Assembly (NCBI GenBank): GCA_036785705.1
Contig: JAWUZG010000084.1
Coordinates: forward strand, 4,771,001 to 4,835,000
Length of the DNA stretch: 64,000 nucleotides
From: Acanthornis magna
Lineage: Eukaryota > Chordata > Aves > Passeriformes > Acanthizidae
Direction: 5' to 3'
Shown here: positions 32,901-40,400 of the stretch, in pieces
How positions within the stretch are numbered: position 1 is the stretch's first letter
How the letters are laid out: every line of letters begins with the position of its first letter
The notes under the pieces: model-generated
What the model saw: the letters and a program-made list of their open reading frames with translations, nothing else
Told to the model about the DNA's origin: nothing
Database searches by the model: none
Translations under genes and position numbers: made by a program

Positions 32901-34703
32901 AAGCCAGAAGATAATTTGGAGAAAGAAAGCCACCCTTAACAGGCAGCATGCATGGGCATGCTCACAGCATGGAATGGGATGACCCTGACACCTGCCACAC
33001 AGCACAGGGAACTGCCAAACAGTGCAGAACAAACAGGGCTACATCTGCCATATCTGCAGATCAGAGAGAGAGACTTTCCCCCGCAGAGATTATCATTGAT
33101 TCAAGGTCCAAGGTTCAGTGCTATCAGTGCTCCAGGGTACAGCAAAGAAGGCCAATCCTAGGCTGAAATTCATGCTACAGAACTCCAGATAAAGTTGCAT
33201 GGAAATGTGTGCAATTCAAAGGTTAAGTGCATGCACAGAAAAGGCTCTGAATATTTCAGCATCTTCTACATACAGCAGCTGCATTTTCCCCAATAGTTAC
33301 AAGCTACCCAGGCAGCGGAGTTGTCCCCTTTCTCATTAACAAACAAGACCGTAATTGCCAAAAGCATGAGGGCAATTGCCAATAGACTGAGGGGAGCAGA
33401 CAGAAGTAGAATGCAAATAAGAAATATGAAAAAGCTTTGGCAGGTACCACTCTTGCTTATATCCTGAGTGGTGATGAATTCCATTAGGCTCAGCTCAGTT
33501 TCCATGCTCCATTTCTAAACTACACCACACAACTGAATACAAGCAGGACAAAGCACTCACAAAAGATCAGAAACACAACCCTTTGGGAAACCTGACATTT
33601 CTCTCTGAGGCAGCAGCATTCAGATGCAGCTTTTAACTCCTTGCTTTGCTAAGCCTTAAATTCACAAACAGAAGTCCAAGAACTATGAGAAACGAGAAAT
33701 ATAAGTAATTAAGTGTTTCCAGCACTTACCTACAGGTAATCCTAATATATGATTCATTGAAGGTAGCCCAAATCTGAATTTCTTAGTATCATGACTGATT
33801 TCCTAAAAAACCCAAAGTTAAAACGAGGTCAACATTACCACTACTTTGAATTTCAAGCCCTGCTCAACACAATATGCTTTAGTAAGCCTGCTCTTTGTTA
33901 GCATGCAAGCCAAATACTGGGAAAGGACACAGAAACTGCTTTGAAAAATAAAGTTTAAATAAATCAGAAGTTTTAGAAGCAGCTTTCTCCTCTTTAATTT
34001 CACGAGGAGTGTCTTTGCCTGCCTGCACAATCCCTACAGCGCCTTGACACAGATAAAATCAGGAAACCCTGTGCCCAAGGCCAGTGAGCTCATTCCATGC
34101 CTGTGGCCAAGGATCAGGCAAGACCGGGCGAGCAGAAGCGCAGGCTGCCGGGCTGGCTTCTCATGGTGCACCCAGGACAGGAACCCAGGGAGAAACAGGC
34201 AGGATTTAAACGTGCAGAGCAACGAGTCTCCCCTCGGGAAACAGGAGATCGCAGCGTGGCATAAAGGCTTTTACGCATCACAGGGTGGCAGCGGGGGTCA
34301 CCGCCATCCTTGGAGGGCTCCGTGCCCTGCTCTGTGGATTCGATCCCTGGGGCAGCCCACGGCCAAGAGCCCCCCCAGACCTCCCAGCCGACGGCCCCGC
34401 AGCCCTCAGAGCGCCCGGCCGATGGAGGCAGAGCCCTGAGAGGCGCGGTCACCTCCTTGTCCAGCAGCCGCAGCGGGTACTTGGCGAGCGGATCCTGCAG
34501 CGTGACGGGGCCGCTGGGCCTCCGCGCCGTCCCCCGCAGCAGCAGCAGCAGCAGGGCGGACGCCGCCACCACGGCCACGGCGATGGCCACAGGAGCTCCC
34601 TGTGAGGGGCAGAAGGGCAGGCGGTGAGGGCACGGCGGCCGTGAGGGCCCAGCCCAGCCCAGCCCCAGCCTCCCGCCCGGCCCCTCACCGCCAGCGCCTC
34701 CAT
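20752..34703 (-). CDS. CYB5R2: CYB5R2, NADH-cytochrome b5 reductase 2, complete (9 coding exons)
   Basis: A flavoprotein that passes electrons from NADH through FAD to cytochrome b5 at membranes, for fatty-acid desaturation and elongation and for sterol metabolism. The exons, in transcript order, are 34689-34703, 34453-34599, 33730-33802, 32480-32586, 23977-24106, 23155-23238, 22531-22616, 21862-21961 and 20752-20924. Together they give 915 nt, 304 codons plus TAA, in one frame. Visible motifs are [10 protein letters not shown] and [15 protein letters not shown] (FAD site), [13 protein letters not shown] (NADH site) and CGPPPMIQ. The N-terminus is hydrophobic (about residues 8-26), so the protein is probably membrane-anchored. 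The intron between 24106 and 32480 holds an intact antisense provirus. Assignment to CYB5R2 rather than CYB5R1 or R3 rests on local sequence and synteny. Confidence 0.95.
20925..21861. other. CYB5R2 last intron
   Basis: No element recognised. Confidence 0.5.
21862..21961 (-). CDS. CYB5R2: CYB5R2 exon 8
   Basis: [20 protein letters not shown] then [13 protein letters not shown]. The T-E-x-D-I-L-x-R and WYTLDRPP motifs are family hallmarks. Confidence 0.95.
22531..22616 (-). CDS. CYB5R2: CYB5R2 exon 7
   Basis: [20 protein letters not shown] then CYLLFANQ: the NADH-binding domain strand and helix, with the LLFANQ core. Confidence 0.95.
23155..23238 (-). CDS. CYB5R2: CYB5R2 exon 6
   Basis: [20 protein letters not shown] then GMIAGGTG, the beginning of the NADH-binding loop (GxGxGxxP-like). 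Confidence 0.95.
23977..24106 (-). CDS. CYB5R2: CYB5R2 exon 5
   Basis: [20 protein letters not shown] then [28 protein letters not shown] contacts the FAD pyrophosphate. Phase agrees with exon 4, so the provirus sits in a normal intron. Confidence 0.95.
24451..25421 (+). repeat. ERV1 5' LTR
   Basis: Starts TGTGGAAGGTT followed by a 9-G run and ends ACGAAGACA just before the primer-binding site. Contains a short (CACT)n tract (24605-24635) and a GC-rich middle. The 100- to 180-codon open frames inside it overlap on both strands and look like composition effects. Confidence 0.95.
25427..25444 (+). other. ERV1 primer-binding site, tRNA-Lys type
   Basis: TGGCGCCCAACGTGGGGC lies five bases after the LTR end. 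It is the 18-base complement used by retroviruses primed with tRNA-Lys(1,2). Confidence 0.85.
25509..27590 (+). CDS. gag: ERV1 gag-like polyprotein (about 693 codons) ending in a read-through-type UAG
   Basis: Structural polyprotein frame; its register is open from 25482 and contains no ATG until 25575. Residues 1-150 (counted from 25509) are strongly hydrophobic, with membrane-like stretches near 12-36, 61-74 and 130-145 and an N-x-T sequon at about 90. An 11-copy heptad repeat and a Pro/Glu-rich stretch follow. Then comes a helical capsid-like region (about 370-510) and a charged coiled coil of [10 protein letters not shown] type. No CCHC zinc knuckle is visible, as is usual for foamy-virus-like and some ERVL gags. 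The frame ends at TAG 27588-27590, in the same register as pol. The start codon is unresolved: compared with provirus 2, a T-run has one extra base at 25501-25505. Confidence 0.8.
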   Translation: MLNIETSFSGTVWSNIPWFGWHMLVATFFPFAAPCLNMGPMTKVAVVVIQFSQWVNKVRNLWIFHILWAAGTWLQGFNTMSTCFWSLFGNDTFCEEMTPEGIFSQPFTPFFGPILPGLGGFIYSLNANDIVQWLALLIGLFLFASRERGRLPWVTTLTAATGTRDVATEIRDVATEIRDVATETRDVATETRDAVIETRDVATETRDVATETRDVATGTRDVATETRDVATGTRDVATEPEAVPEPESTPKPDPVPEPDPATRPDPVQQPAPEMSQPNWMEVIEEKMRQVLREYTSSTGGKPSSCPTGEESDDTAAESMDITTVQVPAEPQGQSQPAAVAPVQRRKYKTKSVRPVNDDGEPGPSQPAGEPEPIIITESLSYDTIRTLHNDIVRRKGEAFSTWLLRVWDRMGPGVQLDGNEARNLGSVALDGGVDKVFVREAGPISLWERLLMSVRERFVHKDRMQENYRRLPWKTVEEAIQRLREVAVQEVLFGRDGQHENDPDKVRCTGQMLWNLASLGPTQYVTYIATINADDNRETVSSVADKLRHYASVINGPMQAQISAVVKELKEEMREIREEVRKNSVAPVRVTGPNTRARRPPARERGYTPRAELWFFLHDHGEDMNRWDGKPTSVLAERVRQLKEGNASRGGSARAKVASASRSRPAEYNRREDVVSDSLDGGMYAQEGNDNQG
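25998..26228 (+). repeat. In-frame 21-bp tandem repeat in ERV1 gag (11 units)
   Basis: Eleven consecutive 21-bp units encode RDVATET-type heptapeptides, with variants ending EI, ET, GT, EP and one RDAVIET. The frame is kept throughout. Provirus 2 lacks the whole block. Confidence 0.93.
27588..27620 (+). promoter_or_regulatory. ERV1 gag-pol stop-codon read-through signal (UAG plus hairpin)
   Basis: TAG at 27588-27590 is followed by an 8-nt purine-rich spacer (27591-27598). A perfect 8-bp stem, TGCCTCTA with TAGAGGCA (27599-27606, 27613-27620), closes a 6-nt loop. Gag and pol are in the same register across the TAG. This matches the geometry of gammaretroviral UAG suppression. Function is inferred. 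Confidence 0.7.
27591..30773 (+). CDS. pol: ERV1 pro-pol polyprotein (protease, reverse transcriptase, RNase H, integrase), intact
   Basis: Open from the codon after the gag TAG to TGA at 30771-30773. There is no ATG near its start, so translation probably comes from read-through of gag. Counting from 27645, the aspartic protease DTGA is at residue 19, the reverse transcriptase YIDD box near 294, RNase H acidic residues at D606 (TDGS), E644 and D668 (YTDS), and a zinc-binding HHCC region about 765-810. The integrase core is D832, D891 and E927, which is DD35E spacing. No dUTPase domain and no env follow. The domain set and sequence character are ERVL-like (class III). All catalytic residues are present. 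Confidence 0.92.
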   Translation, partial: RGPASSQVEAWENRVFWTVWIRWPGTSEPQKYEALVDTGAQCTLMPSGHVGAEPISIAGVTGGSQELTLVEAEVSLTGKEWQKHPIVTGPKAPCILGIDFLRNGYFKDPKGLRWAFGIAAVEAEGVRQLNTLPGLSENPSAVGLLKEEEQRVPIATSTVHRRQYRTNRDAVIPIHKLIRELESQGVVSKAHSPFNSPIWPVRRSDGDWRLTVDYRALNEVTPPLSAAVPDMLELQYELESKAAKWYATIDIANAFFSIPLAAECRPQFAFTWRGVQYTWNRLPQGWKHSPTICHGLIQAALEKGEAPEHLQYIDDIIVWGGTAEEVFEKGEKIIQILLGAGLAIKRSKVKGPAKEIQFLGVKWQDGRRQIPTEVINKITAMSPPTNKKETQAFLGAIGFWRMHIPEYSQIVSPLYLVTRKKNDFRWGPEQQQAFAQIKQEIAHAVALGPVRTGPEVKNVLYSAAGGNGLSWSLWQKVPGETRGRPLGFWSRSYRGSEANYTPTEKEILAAYEGVQAASEVIGTEAQLLLAPRLPVLGWMFKGKVPSTHHATDATWSKWIALITQRARIGNPNRPGILEIITNWPEGENFGLTDEEEQEQVTRAEEAPPYNQLPQDETCYALFTDGSCRIVGANRKWKAAVWSPTRQVAEATEGEGGSSQLAELKAVQLALDLAEREKWPKLYLYTDSWMVANALWGWLERWKKANWQRRGRPIWAADEWRDIASRVEKLPVKVRHVDAHVPKSRANEEHQNNEQVDQAAKIEVSQVDLDWQHKGELFLARWAHDASGHQGRDATYKWARDRGVDLTMDCISQVIHNCETCAAIKQAKRVKPLWYGGRWTKYKYGEAWQIDYITLPQTRHGKRYVLTMVEATTGWLETYPVPHATARNTILGLERQVLWRHGTPERIESDNGTHFKNSLINTWAKEHGIEWVYHIPYHAPAAGKVERCNSLLKTTLKALGGGTFKNWEQHLAKATWLVNTRGSTNRAGPAQSEPLQTADGDKVPVVQMRGMLGKTVWINSALSKDRPTRGVVFAQGPGCTWWVMQEDGETRCIPQGDLSWG
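30774..30901 (+). other. ERV1 pol-to-3' LTR spacer with polypurine tract
   Basis: About 128 bp with no env frame. It ends in a purine-rich run (GGAAAAAATTCGGGGTGGA, about 30875-30900) immediately before the LTR, the position of a plus-strand primer. Confidence 0.55.
30902..31872 (+). repeat. ERV1 3' LTR
   Basis: Same length as the 5' LTR. Differences seen are a G/T change at the 24681 equivalent and T/C at the 25402 equivalent. It ends directly at the CCTTC duplication. Confidence 0.95.
31878..32479. other. CYB5R2 intron remnant right of ERV1
   Basis: Ordinary AT-rich intron sequence; nothing recognised. Confidence 0.5.
32480..32586 (-). CDS. CYB5R2: CYB5R2 exon 4, FAD-binding RxYTP motif
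   Basis: [20 protein letters not shown] then [15 protein letters not shown]. The R-A-Y-T-P motif contacts FAD. It splices across provirus 1 to exon 5. Confidence 0.95.
32587..33729. other. CYB5R2 intron
   Basis: Nothing recognised. Confidence 0.5.
33730..33802 (-). CDS. CYB5R2: CYB5R2 exon 3
   Basis: [20 protein letters not shown] then GLPVG: the strongly conserved start of the FAD-binding barrel. TTTTTTAG acceptor, GTAAGT donor. Confidence 0.95.
33803..34452. other. CYB5R2 intron, GC-rich toward the promoter
   Basis: The right half is CpG-rich and merges with the promoter region. Several overlapping open frames are composition effects. Confidence 0.5.
34453..34599 (-). CDS. CYB5R2: CYB5R2 exon 2, hydrophobic anchor
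   Basis: Encodes [20 protein letters not shown] as a likely signal-anchor, then a basic stretch, then [16 protein letters not shown], the start of the reductase fold. A (CAG)6 run at 34537-34554 (CTG on the coding strand) encodes the leucines. Confidence 0.88.
34689..34703 (-). CDS. CYB5R2: CYB5R2 exon 1 (start codon, MEALA)
   Basis: A 15-nt coding exon: ATG at 34701-34703 in a GCCGCC-type context, then GTGAGG donor. It joins in phase 0 to the hydrophobic exon 2. It lies in a CpG-rich region, as expected for a first exon. Confidence 0.8.
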
Positions 34704-34951
34704 GGCCGCCCCTCGTTCGCAGCTCCCGCCGCTCAGCCCCGCTCAGCCCCGGTCGCGCAGCTCCGCCTCGGCTCCCGCCTCAGCTTCCGCCGCCCGGTTC
34801 CTCCTCCCGGTTCCACCTCCCGATCCTGTCTCCCGGTCCCTCCGCAGGTCCCGCCTGGGGCCGGGCGGGGGCTGGACCCGGCACCTGCTGGGAGCCCCGC
34901 TCCGCCCTCAGCCCGGGCGGGTTAGGCTGCTCCGGGAGCCCAGTTCCCGGT

Positions 34952-35146
34952 TCCACAGAATCGGTCAGCTTGGAAAAGACCTCTGAGATCATCGAGGCCA
35001 AGCTTTGACCGGACACCGCCGTGTCGATCAGACCATGGCACTGAGTGCCACATCCAGCTGTTCCTTAAACATCTCCTGGGACCGAGACTCCACCACTCCC
35101 TGGGCAGCCCGTTCCGATGCTTCACAACACTTTCTGTGAAGAAAAA
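34952..35146 (-). repeat. CR1 LINE 3' fragment
   Basis: Begins CACAGAATCGGTCAGCTTGG and continues through the familiar avian CR1 3' block (GACCTCTGAGATCATCGAG; CCACTCCCTGGGCAGCC). The terminal octamer side is at the low coordinate, so the element is on the minus strand. It lies just upstream of the CYB5R2 CpG region. Confidence 0.85.
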
Positions 35147-37356
35147 GAAAGGGAGGGCCACAAAGTCGAGCTAGCTACTTGAGGTGAAGAAATAGCAGTA
35201 TTTCTTGTGCACGCCATGCATGGCAATAAATGGATTACTAAATGAGGGGAAAACCTGCCCTCGTGTCGCTTCTCAAAAAGTAAAAGGGAAACAATGCTAG
35301 GGAAAAACTGGGAAAATCCAATGAGAATGGGATCGTCATGTCCCACCATGGGAAGGGGAGGCAGGAAAGGCATGGCATGTGTATCTCCAGGCAGAGGAGC
35401 ACAGAGAGAGCAGGCCGCCATCAGGACACCAGTCCAGAGCTAGCCCGGACAGCCTCAAGTGACAAATCCTCACATTAACCAAAGGGCAGAACAAGATATT
35501 TTCGGACATAGACTTTTGTCCAAGTATTTAGCACAGCGCCAATGAACAGTGCAATGATCCTTTATCTGCTTCCACATCACATTTTTAAAAAGGTATTTTT
35601 ACTTACATGCAAACAGAAGAAGGTTTCTATCTAGATTTTAAGCACACAGAGAACATGAACCTACCTCAGCATTCAGGCAGGTTACTAGGGTCTTGCCTTT
35701 TGACTGTAGGGTTTAGGAAAGCCTCATTAAATGTAAAGAATTCAAGAGGTCTTCATACAAATTGTAAAAACTAAAATAGAATCCCAATACACGAAGCAAT
35801 ACATTGAAAGTAATTCTTTTTACCTTTTTTTACCTCTTTTTTTTTTTTTTTAACTTTTCTTTAAATGAGATTTCATTTGCATCACAAAAAGGTTCATATT
35901 ATTGCTAAAATATACTGGAAGCTTGCAAGAGGCTAAAAAGACGCAACAAACGAAAGCAAAACTAGGTTCCTTGTAAAATCATACTAGGAGAAACACAAAA
36001 GGTCAACATCAAGCAGCCAAGCAAAAAGTAAGTGCCCTAACAATCAAATCAAACCCAGGTATTTTAAGGCAGCATTTAAGACAGGACTTTTCGTAAGGGA
36101 CACCAACATATCAGCATATGACCACCGCATTCAATATCAGCACAGCTGATACCACCTGTAGTTCTCTCCCCACTTTTTACTTTTCTGAACACATCACTTT
36201 AAATCCTTGTCTTATATTAATAAACAGATAAATACCTTGTTTCTGATAAGCAAAACAGAACAGCAACTAAGTGATTATACACATCTGCTCCCATCCTAAA
36301 CTGATACTGTCAGCTAATGGCAACTTCCACCATAGCTAAACATTAACAGACTTCTATAATAAAAATTTCCAAAGGATCTTTTCCCTCGATTGCTCTCTGA
36401 GGATCTCTTCAGAGCTTATCAAAGATAGAATAAGCATGCTATATCAATAATGTAACACAGCTGTGAATCTGAATCACTGAATCTGATGTTGTCCATGGTC
36501 CTTGCACTATTAAGTATTTTCACAGCTTCACAGAAAACTCATGCTCAGTATTTTGTGGGCTTTTGCCTCAATCTTTACAGTGAAGAGAAGAAAGTGGTGA
36601 AATATGTTTACCTTATTCATTTGAGAATAAAGGCAGTGAGATTATTGTTTTCCCAGCTACAGAGTAAAATTAAAGGTTTAAAAAAACCCAAAGAACAGAA
36701 GTTCAAAACTAATATAATAAAAAAGGAGGGTTACTGGCATCAAATACTTCTATGGGAAACAACTCTCTAAAGATTCTTGCCATTAATATCAACAGAAGCT
36801 AAATGAGATATCTCACTTTCTAGTTATTATCTGGACCACTGAGTCAAAGGAGGATTATACTCGTGCCACCTGTTGTAATATCCTACTGATCTAGTTTTAA
36901 ACACTGAGAGCAGAAGATTCTGCAAAGCTGATTGGAGCCTGTCACCACAGATTTTTTTGTAAGCAGCCTTTTGGACATTAAACACATCACTGTTTACAAG
37001 TTAATGCATAGATTAATTAGGATAGCTGTCAGTTCCTGCATGGTGCCAAAGGCACTTGGCCTGTAACATCTGTCTTTTCAAACACTTCTAGGTGTTTAAA
37101 CAAGATGCAATTTGTAAAACCAGAAACCATATTTAAAATATCCTGCAGTATTTTTATACTCTCCAGAACTACATTCAAGCACATGCTTGGCATATGTGGC
37201 TTATTTTCCTTCTTTTTCCTTTTCAGATGGACCAACAGAGTGTCAGAAGCCTGCAGTTAACTTGTATCTGCTCCAACACACATGTAAAGCCAGTCTCAGT
37301 TCAGGTAAATCAGCAGCAAATTCACCAGGATAAGTATCAGCTTCTCTGGGAGCTGT
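35147..37356. other. Intergenic region between CYB5R2 and OVCH2
   Basis: A poly-T/A run lies near 35836-35851. No gene or clear repeat recognised. Confidence 0.5.
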
Positions 37357-37477
37357 TCATGAACTAAGATGCTCCCACCAAATTTTGTTTTCCAAGGCAA
37401 ATGTGCTTTGGAAGTGTTTTACCGTGGGATCCATCAGAACTGTTCCTTTGACACTCACATGACGGAAATGGGGAGAT
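37357..37477 (-). CDS. OVCH2: OVCH2 possible alternative last exon
   Basis: TTTTTTTCAG acceptor, then 39 codons ([20 protein letters not shown] and on to WWEHLSS) and TGA at 37357-37359. It needs two carried bases, available only if the previous exon ends at a weak GTATGA donor. The other frames are less protein-like. Tentative. Confidence 0.35.
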
Positions 37478-40400
37478 CTGAAAAAAAGAAGAAAAATAAT
37501 ACAGAGTAAACTTTGCAAATATCATCAATAAAGACTGGCTGTAAAGTCAAAGTGGACTCAGCTGCCATCACATATCAGCTCATGCATCTCTACTTCCTCC
37601 CAACCCAGAGAAATGAAGCTGCAAAGCCATGGTGAGGAAAACATTCATCCACACAAGAAATGCAGTAGAGAGTGGAATAATACTAATACAGCTGGAAGCA
37701 ATAAGATTTTCAGAAATTACTGCTGACTTAAATTTGTCTACTTCTGCGCATTCAGCTAGGGATATTTGAACAGCCAAGATCTCAGGAAGTGCTGGACACC
37801 CAAATATAAAAATGGCACCCTGGAAAAGACCTCAAATAAAAGAATAGCAAAAGCATTAATTTAATTTTTTTTCATACATACCACTACTATTAATATTCTT
37901 CTTGATCCATTCAACAAAAAACTCAAGATTGGTGTATACTCCTGGGTAGTTCTTCAGTCCACATCCCAAGCCCCAGCTAGTAATTCCATAAAGGGTGTAA
38001 AATCCCGAGTTGTCTTCTGAAGGACAAACTAATGGGCCACCAGAATCACCCTGCACAAGGACAAAGAAACCTTGTCTTGAGCCAACATCACTCCTGCTTT
38101 TAAAATATCAGTTCAGCAAGGAGAAGTCCCAGCTGCTCACGTGCTTGGGGGTTTTTAAAGGCAGAAAAAGACACAGCATTTCTCCAAGGGAAGTAACTCT
38201 TTTTGCAATATAAGTAATTAAAATTCTATTGCTAAGGAATCTTTCACTGTAAATCACCACAGCCTGTCTGCAAGAAAGCAGCTTTGTGAGGTTTTACACT
38301 TCCCTTTCTAGAACCCATCTGGCCATATCCCAAGGGTGATGCAACTTACTGTGCATGAGTCCTTTCCTTCTTCCAGAGGGAATCCTGCACACATCATCCT
38401 TTGGGTCACTTTATTGGGAAGGTTTACGTAATAGCTCTGACATATGTCAAGCACCAGGATGGGGACTTCCAGCTGCTGCAGTTTTTTCCCCTTTTCTCTG
38501 TCTTGAATTAAAACACATCAACCAGTAGAGGCATGAATTAGTGGTTTCAGAAGGAAGCCTTTCTCCTCCTCTTTTCAAATGGTCTCAATCTAAATTATCT
38601 TATTTCTCTCCTCCCACCCACATCCCTTCATGTCTGCTCTTACACAAGTGAAAACTTTTAACAAGTCTGTTCTCCAAAAACTAATGTATAGACAGAAGGA
38701 CTGTTCCAACACAGAATGTGGTATTTAGAACACAGTTAAAACAAGCCCAACTTTCAAAGCAGCAAAGACTGAATACCTGCTATAGGTGCACCCCAGCCTG
38801 TGACCACACACATCCTTGAGGGCTGCAGCACCTCCTCCTCATCAGGGAGGCACACTGGGAGCACGGAGGGATTGAATTCCAAGGGCTCAGCCAGTTGCAG
38901 TAAGGCAATGTCAGAGTCCAGAGTGGTCTCATTGAAACTTGGGTGTATAATATACTGCTTGACTGACCTTTCCTAGGAAAGCAAAGGCATGGACATTTTC
39001 TGAATGACTTGGGAATGTGAGGCCTAAGTAACTTTGGTTTTATAAATTTCCAGGCCAGATGCCTTTACAGGAGGTCACATTTAAGAGTAGCTGCTGAAGC
39101 CACCAGCTTCCTTATATTAACAAGTCAAGATTATGCCTCTGTGGCATGGAACAGGGAACATGCAGAAAACTCCATCCAGCAAGAGGGTCTTGAAAAAACA
39201 TTTATCCAGTGTGAGCAAAGTGGCAGCTTGTGCCCCAGTTCTTTCTCTGTTGGTGACAGTCACCAATGAATGCAGAGACAATACACTTTTCACTCCAACA
39301 TCCTCCAGGATTCTGAGCTTTAGAGCTCTGTGAAGGCACAGATCTGTGTTGATAGTCACACAAAAGCTGTGGTATAAATGCAGATTAGGATCAGCATGCA
39401 GGCTGTTAGATTGCTGCATCATGGACAATTTGGGAATCTCATTTACATTAAAAACTATTTTGCAAGATTGATTTGTATTTCATTACTAAGCAGAGCACAC
39501 AGTACCTGTCTGTACTCTTGCTCTGTAAGATCATGAACTCCTGTTACCACCATCCATAAGTCTCTGTATGCTTTCCTAAGAAAAAAAAAAAAAGTTAATT
39601 GTCAGGTTGATATAACAGCATTCTTGAAACCTGTGAATCTTAAAACCTACTGTGCTCCTAATATGTGTGTGTGGAGCAGAAGAATCCAGTGTCAGTGTAA
39701 GTAGGTGTAACCAAAACTGTGCCAACCACCCTGGCCAGAAGCACAGGCTGCAGAGACACACCATGCAATTACAGACATTCCCAGGAAGGATTCATCCCAA
39801 TGTACTTACCTGGATTTAAGGCAGTGGGCAGCTGTGACAACCCATTCTTTGGCAAGAACTGCTCCCCCACATATGTGCTCATCCGCAATTTGCACACTGG
39901 CCTGCCAAGGCCACGAATATGGTACAGCTTCTTCACCTCCAATTATCCTACTGAAGATGAACCTGGGCTGATTTGAAGGTATTCCACAAACATCCTCTGA
40001 AACAGAAAGCATTGATGTTCCAAGAAGCCTTTAGAGGTTAAGATTTGGAGAAGGAAGCAACATTGCATTTAAGGGCTACCCCACAGCTTCTCAAACTCCA
40101 CCTCCCCGTTTTTTGCTAAATCTTCCAACTTCCCTCATTATAGGATCCAAATGTTTAGACCACCATGAGGAGATGGTCTTAGCAAAAACAGAGCTTCACC
40201 AAGATGAAAGCTACCATGCACCTTCAAAAGTTTTAGCCTCAAACCTACAGTGAACATGGACTCATCCCATTCTCCATAGAGTACTAGAAGGAAAAAGGGC
40301 AGCTCCAAAATGCTGGTTATTATGTTCAATTACCCTGTAGTCTTTGCAATTGTTTTGACCAAAGGAATTAAGTGTAAACTGACCACAAACTGAGTGTTAT

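Larger units (their letters stand above)
34290..34935 (-). promoter_or_regulatory. CYB5R2: CpG-rich promoter region of CYB5R2
   Basis: Dense CpG and GC-box-like runs (for example CCGGGCGGGG near 34861) surround the first two exons and drop off sharply on both sides. No TATA box was seen. Boundaries are by eye. Confidence 0.55.
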
